From NCBI RefSeq assembly GCF_001645125.1, contig NZ_LXKA01000110.1:62001-126000 (forward strand): a stretch of DNA of 64,000 nucleotides, read 5' to 3'. Shown here piece by piece: positions 55,779 to 64,000 of this stretch. The stretch is from Paraburkholderia ginsengiterrae. GTDB taxonomy: Bacteria > Pseudomonadota > Gammaproteobacteria > Burkholderiales > Burkholderiaceae. Position numbers and translations under genes: made by a program. Positions within the stretch are counted from its first letter, which is position 1, and each line of letters opens with the position of its first letter. The notes beneath the pieces were generated by a model. It saw only the letters and a program-made list of their open reading frames with translations. It was not told the DNA's origin and did not search any database.

Positions 55779-56969
55779 TTATTCGGCCAGCGCGGCAACC
55801 GGTTCTGTGCCGGCAGCTTCGGCGAGCACCAATGCCTTGTCCGTGGCTTCCCACGTGAATTCCGGCTCTTCGCGGCCGAAGTGACCGTATGCCGCGCTCT
55901 TCTCGTAGATCGGGCGCAGCAGGTCGAGCATCTGGATGATGCCCTTCGGACGCAGGTCGAAATGCTCCTGCACGAGCTTCGTGATCGTTGCATCCGACAC
56001 GCGGCCCGTGCCGAACGTGTTGACCATGACCGAAGTCGGCTGGGCGACGCCAATGGCGTACGACACCTGAATAAGGCAGCGCGAGGCCAGACCCGCGGCC
56101 ACGATGTTCTTCGCGACATAACGGCCGGCGTAGGCCGCCGAACGGTCGACCTTCGACGGATCCTTGCCCGAGAACGCGCCGCCGCCGTGCGGTGCGGCAC
56201 CGCCGTACGTATCGACGATGATCTTGCGACCCGTCAGGCCGCAATCGCCCTGCGGACCGCCGATCACGAAACGACCAGTCGGGTTCACGAGGAACTTGAT
56301 GTCGCCCTTGATCAGGTCGGCCGGCAGCACCGGCTTGATGACTTCTTCGATCACGGCTTCGCGCAGCGTGGCCAGTTCGATGTCCGGCGAATGCTGCGTG
56401 GACAGCACGACTGTGTCGATGGAATGCGGCTTGCCGTCGACATAACGCACGGTAACCTGCGACTTCGCGTCCGGACGCAGCCACGGCAGGCGGCCGTCGC
56501 GGCGCAGATTCGCCTGACGCTCCACCAGACGGTGCGACAGGTGGATCGGCAGCGGCATCAGTTCCGGGGTTTCTTCGCACGCGTAACCGAACATCAGGCC
56601 CTGGTCGCCGGCGCCTTGATCGAGGTTATTGTCGTGCGCGCGGTCCACGCCTTGGGCGATGTCCGGCGATTGCTTGTCGTACGCGACGAGCACCGCGCAG
56701 CCGCGGTAGTCGATGCCGTAGTCGGTGTTGTCGTAGCCGATGCGCTTGATCGTATTGCGCGCGACCTGGATGTAATCGACGTTCGCAGCGGTGGTGATTT
56801 CACCGGCCAGCACGACCAGACCCGTGTTGCACAGCGTTTCCGCCGCAACACGTGAGTATTTGTCTTGTGCCAGGATGGCGTCGAGAATGGCGTCCGAAAT
56901 CTGATCCGCGACCTTGTCGGGATGCCCTTCAGAAACGGATTCGGACGTGAACAGATAGTTGTTTGCCAC
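55779..56969 (-). CDS. metK: S-adenosylmethionine synthetase
   Basis: The 396-residue enzyme has all signature blocks: ATP-binding [18 protein letters not shown] (H16, D18), [12 protein letters not shown] and the P-loop-like [19 protein letters not shown]. It joins methionine and ATP to make SAM in the cytoplasm. Length fits the family. The start is a GTG with AGGAG eight bases upstream, and homology begins at its second codon. It is transcribed away from the lpxL-family gene with a long leader of about 160 bases. Confidence 0.97.
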   Translation of the reverse strand: MANNYLFTSESVSEGHPDKVADQISDAILDAILAQDKYSRVAAETLCNTGLVVLAGEITTAANVDYIQVARNTIKRIGYDNTDYGIDYRGCAVLVAYDKQSPDIAQGVDRAHDNNLDQGAGDQGLMFGYACEETPELMPLPIHLSHRLVERQANLRRDGRLPWLRPDAKSQVTVRYVDGKPHSIDTVVLSTQHSPDIELATLREAVIEEVIKPVLPADLIKGDIKFLVNPTGRFVIGGPQGDCGLTGRKIIVDTYGGAAPHGGGAFSGKDPSKVDRSAAYAGRYVAKNIVAAGLASRCLIQVSYAIGVAQPTSVMVNTFGTGRVSDATITKLVQEHFDLRPKGIIQMLDLLRPIYEKSAAYGHFGREEPEFTWEATDKALVLAEAAGTEPVAALAE

Positions 56970-57129
56970 GTTGCAGACTCCTGTTGTGTGGTTACGGTTG
57001 AGTTTCACGTAGCCAGCTTCGGGAGCCTTGAAGCGGCGACGCTTTAGCGGATTACCTTCCTGGAAGGCGCAAATCACATGGATTACGCCCACCGGCTTCG
57101 CCCCGCAAGTTGTCTATTAACTCGGCGAA
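56970..57129 (-). promoter_or_regulatory. metK mRNA leader with a long-range hairpin
   Basis: The transcript from the upstream promoter would have a leader of about 160 nt. Near its 5' end GGCTTCGCC (about 57124-57132 side) can pair with GGCGAAGCC (about 57094-57102 side) around a 21-nt loop, and further pairings (CCTTCCAGGAAGG) follow. The pairing is visible; I recognise no known SAM riboswitch class. Confidence 0.35.
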
Positions 57130-57135
57130 GCCCTT

Positions 57136-57163
57136 ATTATAGCGACTTCTTTCGATTGTCACA
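57136..57163 (-). promoter_or_regulatory. metK promoter
   Basis: A perfect TATAAT (57136-57141, minus strand) with TGTGAC at a 16-base spacing (57158-57163) as -35. Transcription would begin about 160 bases before the GTG start of metK. Confidence 0.6.
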
Positions 57164-57255
57164 GAGTGTCCAAGCGTGCGGTATTACGTCAACCTTTCCG
57201 CTGTTCTGAAATCCGTCCCGCGCGGCGCCCCGTGCACCTCCTTCCAGGAGGCGGC

Positions 57256-58140
57256 ATGCTGAGCCGCTATGGCGCGAAGTTCGCGATCGGCCTGTTGAAA
57301 CTGTTTGCCTTGCTGCCCTACGGTCTCATTGCCCGTTTCGGCGATGGCCTCGGCTGGCTGCTCTATCAGATTCCGAGTCGGCGCAGGCGGATCGTCCATA
57401 TCAATCTGAAGCTGTGCTTCCCCGAATGGAGCGATGAGCGCCGCGAAGAGGTCGCCCAGAAACATTTCCGCCACGCGATTCGCAGTTATGTCGAGCGCAG
57501 CGTGCAATGGTTCGGTTCGGCCAAGAAACTCGAAAAGCTGATCCAGGTCGACAGCGCGGTCGACCTCACCGACCCGAATATGCCGCCTACCTTGCTTCTC
57601 GGCTTTCACTTCGTCGGGATCGAAGCCGGCTCGATCTTCATTAACTACTCACTCAAACGGCAATGCGGCTCGCTCTATCAGCCAATGTCGAACCCGGAAC
57701 TCGAGGCGGTCGCCAAAGCGGCGCGCGGGCGTTTCGGCGCGGACATGGCAAGCCGCGCCGACAGTGCGCGCGTCGTGCTGCGCTGGCTACGCGAGGGCAA
57801 ACCGGTGATGCTCGGCGCGGACATGGACTACGGCGCGCGCAACTCCACCTTCGTGCCGTTCTTCGGCGTGCCGACCTGCACGCTGACCGCGGTGGGGCGT
57901 CTGGCGAAGGTCGGGCACGCGCAGGTCCTGCCGTTCATCGGCGAGGTACTGCCGAACTACAAGGGATACCGCCTCAAAGTGTTCAAGCCTTGGGACAACT
58001 ACCCAACCGGCGACGACGATGCGGACGCACGGCGCATGAACGCCTTTCTCGAAGAGCAGATCCCGCTGATGCCCGAGCAGTACTACTGGGTTCACAAGCG
58101 CTTCAAGACGCGGCCGCCGGGCGTCCCAAGCGTGTACTGA
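57256..58140 (+). CDS. Lipid A biosynthesis acyltransferase (LpxL/HtrB family)
   Basis: The 294-residue protein has an N-terminal hydrophobic segment (GLLKLFALLPYGLIARFG), then the LABLAT acyltransferase core. The usual H-x4-D/E motif appears as LGFHFVGIEAGS, with later YQPMSNPELE and LGADMDYGARNSTFVPFFG. It transfers an acyl chain from acyl-ACP to a lipid A precursor at the inner membrane. AGGAGG lies before the ATG; upstream in-frame starts lack one. Whether it is the LpxL or LpxM step cannot be told. Confidence 0.92.
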   Translation: MLSRYGAKFAIGLLKLFALLPYGLIARFGDGLGWLLYQIPSRRRRIVHINLKLCFPEWSDERREEVAQKHFRHAIRSYVERSVQWFGSAKKLEKLIQVDSAVDLTDPNMPPTLLLGFHFVGIEAGSIFINYSLKRQCGSLYQPMSNPELEAVAKAARGRFGADMASRADSARVVLRWLREGKPVMLGADMDYGARNSTFVPFFGVPTCTLTAVGRLAKVGHAQVLPFIGEVLPNYKGYRLKVFKPWDNYPTGDDDADARRMNAFLEEQIPLMPEQYYWVHKRFKTRPPGVPSVY

Positions 58141-58243
58141 GCGGCCGGCCGCCTGACGGCGAAGCCGCGCGTAAAAAAGCGCCAGAACGCGGAAATAACG
58201 TGGCGTACGGCCCACCTGCAGGCGTGTCACTTACAATAGCGCG

Positions 58244-59131
58244 ATGAAACTGAAATTCACCAAAATGCACGGCGCGGGCAACGACTTCGTCGTGCTCGAC
58301 GGCTACAGCCAACCGGTCAACCTGACGCCGGCGCAGGTGCGCGCGCTCGCGGACCGGCATTTCGGCGTCGGTGCCGACCAGTTGCTGCTGGTCGAAAAGC
58401 CCACGGTAGAGGGCGTCGATTTCAGATATCGCATTTTTAACTGCGACGGCGGCGAAGTGGAGCATTGCGGCAATGGCGCGCGCTGCTTCGTCAAGTTCGT
58501 GCGCGACAGTGGCCTGACCGATCAGCGCAGCGTGCGTGTGCAGGTGCAAAAGGGCACCCTCACGCTGACCATGCAGGACAACGGCGAAGTGCTGGTCGAC
58601 ATGGGCGCGCCGGTGTTCGATCCGGAACGCGTGCCGTTCGCCACCAAGGGCCTGGAAGGCCGCCGCGAAGGCGCGGACACGCTCTGGCCGCTCGACGTGA
58701 ACGGCACGGCGCGCTGGATTTCGGTGGTGTCGATGGGCAATCCGCACGCCGTACAGGTGGTCGAGGACGTCGAGGCATTTCCGGTGCTGGTCGAAGGCCC
58801 GGTGATCGAAAAGCATGCGCGTTTCCCGCAGCGAGTGAATGCGGGCTTCATGCAGATCGTCGGTCGCAGCGAGATCAAACTGCGCGTCTACGAGCGCGGC
58901 GCCGGTGAAACGCTGGCGTGCGGCACGGGCGCGTGTGCGGCCGTCGCGGCCGGCATCCGGCGCGGGCTGCTCGATGCGCCGGTGCTCGTGCACACGCACG
59001 GCGGCGACCTGACGATCTCGTGGGACAACGCGCAGGAAGGCCAGCCGCTGCTAATGGCCGGCCCCGCGGCAACCGTTTTCTCAGGTGAGATTGAGTTGTC
59101 CGACTCGTTGGCCAATTCACCCGCCGCTTGA
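58244..59131 (+). CDS. dapF: Diaminopimelate epimerase
   Basis: The 295-residue enzyme converts LL- to meso-diaminopimelate for lysine and peptidoglycan synthesis. The two catalytic Cys sit in the expected motifs: C75 ([11 protein letters not shown]) and C226 ([10 protein letters not shown]). [13 protein letters not shown] at the N-terminus and SMGNPHAV are also conserved. The next gene follows after 56 bases, the classic dapF-DUF484-xerC order. Confidence 0.96.
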   Translation: MKLKFTKMHGAGNDFVVLDGYSQPVNLTPAQVRALADRHFGVGADQLLLVEKPTVEGVDFRYRIFNCDGGEVEHCGNGARCFVKFVRDSGLTDQRSVRVQVQKGTLTLTMQDNGEVLVDMGAPVFDPERVPFATKGLEGRREGADTLWPLDVNGTARWISVVSMGNPHAVQVVEDVEAFPVLVEGPVIEKHARFPQRVNAGFMQIVGRSEIKLRVYERGAGETLACGTGACAAVAAGIRRGLLDAPVLVHTHGGDLTISWDNAQEGQPLLMAGPAATVFSGEIELSDSLANSPAA

Positions 59132-59187
59132 CCCCATTGACCGATGCGTCGCCTCTGGCGCCGCCCCGTAGTCCTTTAGCCGAAACC

Positions 59188-59904
59188 ATGAACGATCGCG
59201 AAGTCGCCGAATATCTGCTCGCCAACCCCGAATTCTTCGCCGAACACGCGGAAATGCTCGCGACGATCCGGCTCGCGAACCCGCACGGCAAAGCCGCGGT
59301 GTCGCTGCAGGAACGGCAGATGGAAATGTTGCGCGACAAGAACAAGCTTCTCGAACGTCGCCTCGCCGAACTGCTGCGCTACGGTCACGAGAACGACAGC
59401 ATCGCCTCGAAGTTCAACCGCTGGACCACCCGCGTGATGGCCGAACGCGATCCGTACGCGTTGCCGCGCACCATCGCCACGGGCTTGCGCGATATTTTCG
59501 ACGTGCCGCAAGCCGCGCTGCGCGTGTGGGATGTGGCCGAGCCCTACGCTCAGGCTGATTTCGCACGCCATGTCGGCGAGGAAGTGCGGATTTTCGCCAA
59601 TAGCCTCACCTCGCCGTACTGCGGCGCGAACACCGGCTTCGAGGCAGCGCAATGGCTGGCACCGGCCGTTACGCCTGTGCCTGACGACGGCGCACCCGCG
59701 GCGCCCGAGTCCGCCCACGCCACCGAGTCGATCGCGCTGCTCGCGCTGCGCGATCCCGAAGGCAAGGAAGAAGCGCCCACCTTCGGCCTGCTGGTAATGG
59801 GTTCCGCCGACGCACGCCGCTTCCACGACGGCATGGCCACCGATTTCCTGACGCAGATCGGCGCTTTGGCCAGCGCGGCGTTGAGCCGTCTGCTGCCGCG
59901 CTGA
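59188..59904 (+). CDS. DUF484 (GAF-like) family protein
   Basis: The 238-residue protein begins NDREVAEYLLANPEFFAEH and continues with a coiled-coil (LQERQMEMLRDKNKLLERRLAELL, residues 38-61) and a GAF-like domain. In many proteobacteria it sits between dapF and xerC; its function is not known. I used ATG 59188, where homology starts; a TTG at 59128 overlapping the dapF stop would add 20 residues of unrelated sequence. Confidence 0.92.
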   Translation: MNDREVAEYLLANPEFFAEHAEMLATIRLANPHGKAAVSLQERQMEMLRDKNKLLERRLAELLRYGHENDSIASKFNRWTTRVMAERDPYALPRTIATGLRDIFDVPQAALRVWDVAEPYAQADFARHVGEEVRIFANSLTSPYCGANTGFEAAQWLAPAVTPVPDDGAPAAPESAHATESIALLALRDPEGKEEAPTFGLLVMGSADARRFHDGMATDFLTQIGALASAALSRLLPR

Positions 59905-59944
59905 GCTCACGACCACGCCGCGCCGGCCGCTAACCACATCCACC

Positions 59945-60868
59945 GTGACCGCCTCAGATCCAATCGCCGCCTATCTGTCGAATCTCGAACATGAGCGGCG
60001 CTTGTCGGCGCATACGCTGCGCGGTTACACCCACGAACTCGAGGAACTCAGGTTGCTGGCCAAAGGCCGGCCGCTCGAAAGCCTCACCGCCGTGGATATT
60101 CGCGGCGCCGTGTCGCGGGCGCACGCGGGCGGCCTGACGGCGCGCTCGATCAGCCACCGGCTGTCGGCGTGGCGCGCGTTTTACCGCTGGCTCGCCGGCC
60201 GCGTCGACCTGCCGGCAAATCCGGTCGCCACCGTGCGTGCGCCGAAGCAGGCCAAAACGCTGCCGAAGGCACTCTCCGTCGACGACGCCACGCGCCTGAT
60301 GGAAAACGCGCCCGCCGCGTCGCCCGAAGGCTTGCGCGATCACGCCATGCTCGAACTGTTCTACTCGTCGGGTCTGCGTCTCGCGGAACTGGTCGGTCTC
60401 GACGTCCGTTTCGCCGATGCCGGTGGCTACCGCTCCGCCGGTTGGCTCAAGCTCGATTCCGCCGAAGTCGAAGTGCTCGGCAAGGGCAATCGGCGCCGCG
60501 TCGTGCCGGTCGGCAGCAAGGCGCTGGACGCATTGAACGCTTGGCTCGCGGTGCGCGACCAGATGGTCCGGCACGATCCGCATCCGCTGTTTCTGTCCGC
60601 GCGCGGCAATCGCCTGTCTCCGAACGTGGTGCGTGAGCGGGTGAAGCGGGCGGCGCTGGCCGCCGGCATTCCCGCCAACGTGCATCCGCACGTCCTGCGG
60701 CATTCGTTCGCCACGCATGTGCTGCAGTCGAGCGGCGATCTGCGCGCCGTGCAGGAATTGCTTGGCCACGCCAGCATCACCGCTACGCAGGTCTACACGG
60801 CGCTCGATTTCCAGCATCTCGCCCACGTCTACGATCAGGCACACCCGCGCGCCAAAAAACGCGATTGA
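59945..60868 (+). CDS. xerC: Tyrosine recombinase XerC
   Basis: The 307-residue recombinase shows the full catalytic set: R145 (SSGLRLAEL), K180 (LGKGNRR), H249 and R252 (HVLRHSFATH), H275 (LGHASI) and nucleophile Y284 (TQVYTAL). With XerD it resolves chromosome dimers at dif. A GTG start follows a C-rich leader with weak Shine-Dalgarno. The DUF484 neighbour and housekeeping context argue against a mobile-element integrase. Confidence 0.96.
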   Translation: MTASDPIAAYLSNLEHERRLSAHTLRGYTHELEELRLLAKGRPLESLTAVDIRGAVSRAHAGGLTARSISHRLSAWRAFYRWLAGRVDLPANPVATVRAPKQAKTLPKALSVDDATRLMENAPAASPEGLRDHAMLELFYSSGLRLAELVGLDVRFADAGGYRSAGWLKLDSAEVEVLGKGNRRRVVPVGSKALDALNAWLAVRDQMVRHDPHPLFLSARGNRLSPNVVRERVKRAALAAGIPANVHPHVLRHSFATHVLQSSGDLRAVQELLGHASITATQVYTALDFQHLAHVYDQAHPRAKKRD

Positions 60869-60963
60869 CGCCGCGCAGTAAAACTGCACGGCGGGCAGTC
60901 TCCGCCTTCGCTTGACCCGCCGCGCGATTTACCACGCGGCTCATTGCTCCTGCTGACACCCTG

Positions 60964-62166
60964 ATGAATACCGTTACGCTCAAACCGTCGAAAGAAAAGT
61001 CGCTGCTGCGCCGCCACCCGTGGGTCTATGCCAACGCGATCGACCGGATCGACGGCAATCCCGCGCCCGGCGCGACCGTGCTGGTGCGCTCGCACGACGG
61101 CCGTTTTCTCGCGCGCGCCGCCTACAGCCCGCATTCGCAGATCCGCGCCCGTGTGTGGAGCTTCGACGAAACCGAACCGATCGATCACGCGTTTTTCAAG
61201 CGCCGCGTGCAACGCGCGCTCGCCCATCGTCAAACGATGGTTCACGACACCGGCGCGGTACGGCTGATTTTCGGCGAAGCAGACGGCCTGCCCGGCTTGA
61301 TCGTCGATCATTACGTCGCCGAGGACGAAGGCCAGCGCAGTCAGTTGGTCTGCCAGTTCATGGCGGCAGGCGTCGAAGCCTGGAAGGAAGCGATCGTCGC
61401 GGCGCTGACCGGCGCGACCGGCTGTCCGAATGTCTACGAACGCTCGGACGTCTCGATTCGCCAGAAGGAAGGGCTCGAACAGATCACCGGTGTGCTGGCG
61501 GGCGAGCCGCCGTCCGAGACGCTGATCGCCAGCGAAAACGGCGTGCGGTATCACGTCGACGTGCGCAACGGCCACAAGACCGGCTTTTACGTCGATCAGC
61601 GCGACAACCGCCTGCTGGTGCAGCAGTTCGCTCAGGATCGCGAGGTGCTGAACTGCTTCTGCTACACCGGCGGCTTCTCGCTGGCCGCACTAAAGGGCGG
61701 CGCCAAACGCGTGGTCTCGATCGACTCATCCGGCGACGCGCTGACAATCGCCCAGCAGAACGTGGCGGCCAACGGCTTCGACGCCGAGCGCGCCACCTGG
61801 CTCGACGCCGATGCCTTCAAGACGTTGCGGCGCCTGTACGACGACGGCGAGCGTTTCGACCTGGTCGTGCTCGATCCGCCGAAATTCGCGCCGTCGCGCG
61901 AGCATGTGGACCGCGCGTCGCGTGCGTATAAGGACATCAACCTGACCGGCCTGAAATTGCTGCGCCCGGGCGGGCTCCTGTTCACCTACTCGTGCTCCGG
62001 AGCGATCGACGCCGAACTGTTCCAGAAGATCGTGTCCGGCGCGGCCGCCGACGCGCGCGTCGATGCCCGGATTCTCAAGCGCCTCGGTGCGGGGGTGGAT
62101 CATCCGATGCTCACCGCGTTCCCTGAAGGCGAATACCTGAAAGGCCTGCTGTTGCAAATCGCCTGA
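60964..62166 (+). CDS. rlmI: RlmI-like 23S rRNA (cytosine) methyltransferase
   Basis: The 400-residue protein has an N-terminal PUA domain (HPWVYANAIDRIDGNPAPGATV) and a class I SAM methyltransferase domain: FCYTGGFSLAALKGGAKRVVSIDSS (motif I), DLVVLDPPKFA (motif IV). E. coli RlmI makes m5C1962. DPPKF rather than the PCS motif matches the RlmI/YccW family. The substrate position is inference from family. Confidence 0.9.
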   Translation: MNTVTLKPSKEKSLLRRHPWVYANAIDRIDGNPAPGATVLVRSHDGRFLARAAYSPHSQIRARVWSFDETEPIDHAFFKRRVQRALAHRQTMVHDTGAVRLIFGEADGLPGLIVDHYVAEDEGQRSQLVCQFMAAGVEAWKEAIVAALTGATGCPNVYERSDVSIRQKEGLEQITGVLAGEPPSETLIASENGVRYHVDVRNGHKTGFYVDQRDNRLLVQQFAQDREVLNCFCYTGGFSLAALKGGAKRVVSIDSSGDALTIAQQNVAANGFDAERATWLDADAFKTLRRLYDDGERFDLVVLDPPKFAPSREHVDRASRAYKDINLTGLKLLRPGGLLFTYSCSGAIDAELFQKIVSGAAADARVDARILKRLGAGVDHPMLTAFPEGEYLKGLLLQIA

Positions 62167-62356
62167 GCGCCCATAGCTTGGAGAGTATTTCCTGCACAGC
62201 CGGCCGGGACGAAAAGGGGCTCGATCCCCGACCGTCAGCGCCGGCTCGACAGTTATGTTTCAATAACCGGTTAGACAGCGCTGCGCGCCCTGAGGCTGCC
62301 GCGCCCGGCTAAAAGCTTCGATTACGCACCGTTTCACGCACATACAGGCGACCAAC
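62167..62356 (+). promoter_or_regulatory. Upstream region of the COG0523 gene with an inverted repeat
   Basis: GTTAT (62252-62256) and ATAAC (62263-62267) form an inverted repeat with a 6-base centre, about 90 bases before the start codon. Many COG0523 genes are Zur-regulated, but the spacing differs from the gammaproteobacterial Zur box, so the site is only a candidate. Confidence 0.3.
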
Positions 62357-63451
62357 ATGATCCCAGTCACCATCCTGACCGGCTTTCTCGGCAGCGGTAA
62401 AACCACTCTGCTCAAGCGCATCCTGAATGAAAAGCACGGCATGAAGATCGCCGTGATCGAGAACGAGTTCGGCGAAGAGAACATCGACAACGAAATCCTC
62501 GTGCAGGATACCGGCGAGCAGATCATCCAGATGAGCAACGGCTGCATCTGCTGCACGATCCGGGGCGACCTGTCGCGCGTGCTGGGCGATCTGGCGGCGC
62601 AAAAACAGGAAGGCAAGCTCGATTTCGACCGCGTCGTGATCGAAACGACCGGCCTCGCCAACCCGGGTCCGGTCGCGCAGACGTTCTTCATGGACGACCA
62701 GATCGCGGGCGAATTCCTGCTGGACGCGATCATCACGCTGGTCGATGCGAAGCACGCGAATCACCAGCTCGACGAGCACGAAGTGGTGCAGCGCCAGGTC
62801 GGTTTCGCCGACCGCCTGTTTATCACCAAATCCGATCTGGTCGACGAAAAGCACGTGGCCGATCTGCGCCACCGCCTGCTGCACATGAACCCGCGGGCGG
62901 CGATCAAGCAGGTGAACTTCGGCGAAGCGGACATCAAGGAAATCTTCGACCTGCGCGGCTTCAACCTGAATTCGAAGCTCGAGATCGATCCAGACTTTCT
63001 CGTCGAGGACGAACACGCGCACAGCCACGCTCACGCGCATGACGAGCACGGCCACACGCACGACGATCACGCGAACTGCGATCACGATCACGATCACGGC
63101 CAGTGCGATCACGAAGGCCACGATCACGCGCATCACCATCACGCGCACCACGACGACAAGATCAAGTCGTTCGTCTACCGCAACGACCGTCCGTTCGATC
63201 CGAACAAGCTCGAGGATTTCCTCGGCGGCATTCTGCAGATTTACGGCGAGCGCCTGCTGCGCTACAAGGGCGTGCTGTACATGAAGGGTGTCGACCGCAA
63301 AGTCGTGTTCCAGGGCGTGCATCAGATGATGGGCAGCGATCTCGCCGCCAAATGGCAGCCGATCGAGAAAAAGACCAACAAGATGGTGTTCATCGGCATT
63401 GAACTGCCGCAGGACCTGATCACCGACGGTCTCGACGCCTGCCTCGTTTAA
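62357..63451 (+). CDS. COG0523 (CobW/YeiR-like) GTPase metallochaperone with His-rich loop
   Basis: The 364-residue protein has Walker A TGFLGSGKTT (8-17), the metal-binding CxCC motif (C63, C65, C66 in GCICC), ETTGLANP, and the GTP-specificity motif TKSD (157-160). Between the GTPase and CobW C-terminal domains lies a loop (220-265) with 21 His among 46 residues, plus Asp and Cys. GTP-driven metallochaperones of this type deliver zinc, cobalt or nickel; the His-rich loop points to zinc or nickel. The C-terminal RLLRYKGVLYMKGVDRKVVFQGVH is typical. Metal not identified. Confidence 0.93.
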   Translation: MIPVTILTGFLGSGKTTLLKRILNEKHGMKIAVIENEFGEENIDNEILVQDTGEQIIQMSNGCICCTIRGDLSRVLGDLAAQKQEGKLDFDRVVIETTGLANPGPVAQTFFMDDQIAGEFLLDAIITLVDAKHANHQLDEHEVVQRQVGFADRLFITKSDLVDEKHVADLRHRLLHMNPRAAIKQVNFGEADIKEIFDLRGFNLNSKLEIDPDFLVEDEHAHSHAHAHDEHGHTHDDHANCDHDHDHGQCDHEGHDHAHHHHAHHDDKIKSFVYRNDRPFDPNKLEDFLGGILQIYGERLLRYKGVLYMKGVDRKVVFQGVHQMMGSDLAAKWQPIEKKTNKMVFIGIELPQDLITDGLDACLV

Positions 63452-64000
63452 GTGCGTCCCCCGGCATGAGCCGGGTTGCGCCGCGGAATGCGCCGGATAC
63501 GCCGGAGTGCGCCGGACCAGGGATGGTTTGGCATTCCGCGGCCGGCCGCGCGGCACGCGCCGTGCTACTGCTCTAGAAATACACGCGTCACAAGAGGCTT
63601 GCCGGCACCATTTGTCTGCGGAATGCACGCCGAAGCGGCCGAAAGCAGACTGAAAAGCTGCGCACATGAAAAGCGCGTGAAAACCCTGTTGCGTTAATGC
63701 GTGCACGACCATCGCTTTTTGATCGTGCGCGCGTTATATTTTCGGGATAACAGTGCTCCGTCAGGGGATTTTCACCAGTTGCGGTACACGATTGCGATTC
63801 AGTTACAATACGTGCCCACTGGAGAATGACAACGAATTGCCCGGTCAGCGCGTATCCGCTCCGGGCCTGAAACGGCGCCGGAAAATCTTGTCCGGAGACA
63901 CGCCGAGAATGCCGGCCGGCACGGCCTGACAAGGCGTGCCGTCGGCAAGCAATACCTCAGGAGCATTTGAGAATCGGTTTCCAGAGGAGTTCGGCCCCGC
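63452..64000. other. Intergenic end of window
   Basis: About 550 bases with no complete gene. A TACAAT box at 63804-63809 (plus strand) with TTGCGG 19 bases upstream is a weak promoter candidate for a gene starting beyond the window. In related genomes dksA can follow this locus, but that cannot be seen here. Confidence 0.35.

Noticed and set aside
56970-57129. Known SAM riboswitch before metK
   Set aside because: None of the conserved cores of the SAM classes I know could be found; only generic hairpins are visible.
59945-60868. Mobile-element tyrosine integrase
   Set aside because: Gene order dapF-DUF484-xerC and the sequence marks identify housekeeping XerC.

Overview
The window looks like a piece of the main chromosome of a betaproteobacterium of the Burkholderia/Paraburkholderia group. 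The grounds are a GC-rich composition, strong third-position GC bias in the genes, a short Burkholderia-type H-NS protein, an APC permease, a NodT-type efflux lipoprotein, and a gene order (metK / lpxL-family acyltransferase / dapF / DUF484 / xerC) that I know from that group. The genus call is inference from content, not from a database match. Most of the window is ordinary housekeeping and transport DNA, densely packed on both strands. No integrase, transposase, phage gene or CRISPR array was seen.

Layout. 0-9 kb: a tRNA-Ala(CGC), then the envelope/replication cluster yraN-diaA-dolP-cytochrome c (minus strand) running back-to-back with rsmI, an rlpA lipoprotein with a long structured upstream region, an MBL-fold hydrolase overlapping a DnaQ-like exonuclease, an Lrp regulator, a CDF metal exporter, and an H-NS gene behind an AT-rich stretch. 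9-23 kb: a HugZ-like protein, two MFS-type transporters, a repetitive (Thr-Pro)18 lipoprotein, a JmjC/cupin protein, a LivK-type binding protein, nitronate monooxygenase, dienelactone hydrolase, an amidase, a HiPIP and an L-2-hydroxyglutarate-oxidase-like flavoprotein. 23-31 kb: a stand-alone Lon-type AAA+ ATPase, a periplasmic unknown, an EEP phosphatase/nuclease, a ferredoxin-NADP reductase, a soluble histidine kinase with its NarL-type regulator, and an amino-acid permease.

30.8-39.6 kb is the most distinctive part. A roughly 860-bp non-coding element, made of two inverted ~225-bp arms around a 38-bp tandem repeat, precedes a seven-gene molybdenum hydroxylase operon (coxS-L-M-D-E-G-F; form II, AYRGAGR active-site motif). 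The operon starts with a leader that can fold into two mutually exclusive hairpins, one of which would free and the other partly mask the coxS ribosome binding site. S, L and M make the enzyme; D, E and F resemble known maturation factors (AAA+ chaperone, VWA protein, XdhC-type cofactor protein); G may anchor it to the membrane.

39.6-41 kb holds an unrecognised two-gene unit (a 293-codon protein with a polymorphic-toxin-like C-terminus followed directly by a small gene), a candidate effector/immunity pair. 41-55 kb: a PepSY protein with a Fur-box-like site, a DUF3857/transglutaminase protein, SrkA-type kinase, a complete RND-MFP-OMF efflux operon, an aldo/keto reductase and a phytanoyl-CoA dioxygenase family protein. 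55.7-64 kb: metK with a strong promoter and long leader, divergent from lpxL, dapF, DUF484, xerC, rlmI and a His-rich COG0523 metallochaperone. The last ~550 bases hold no complete gene.
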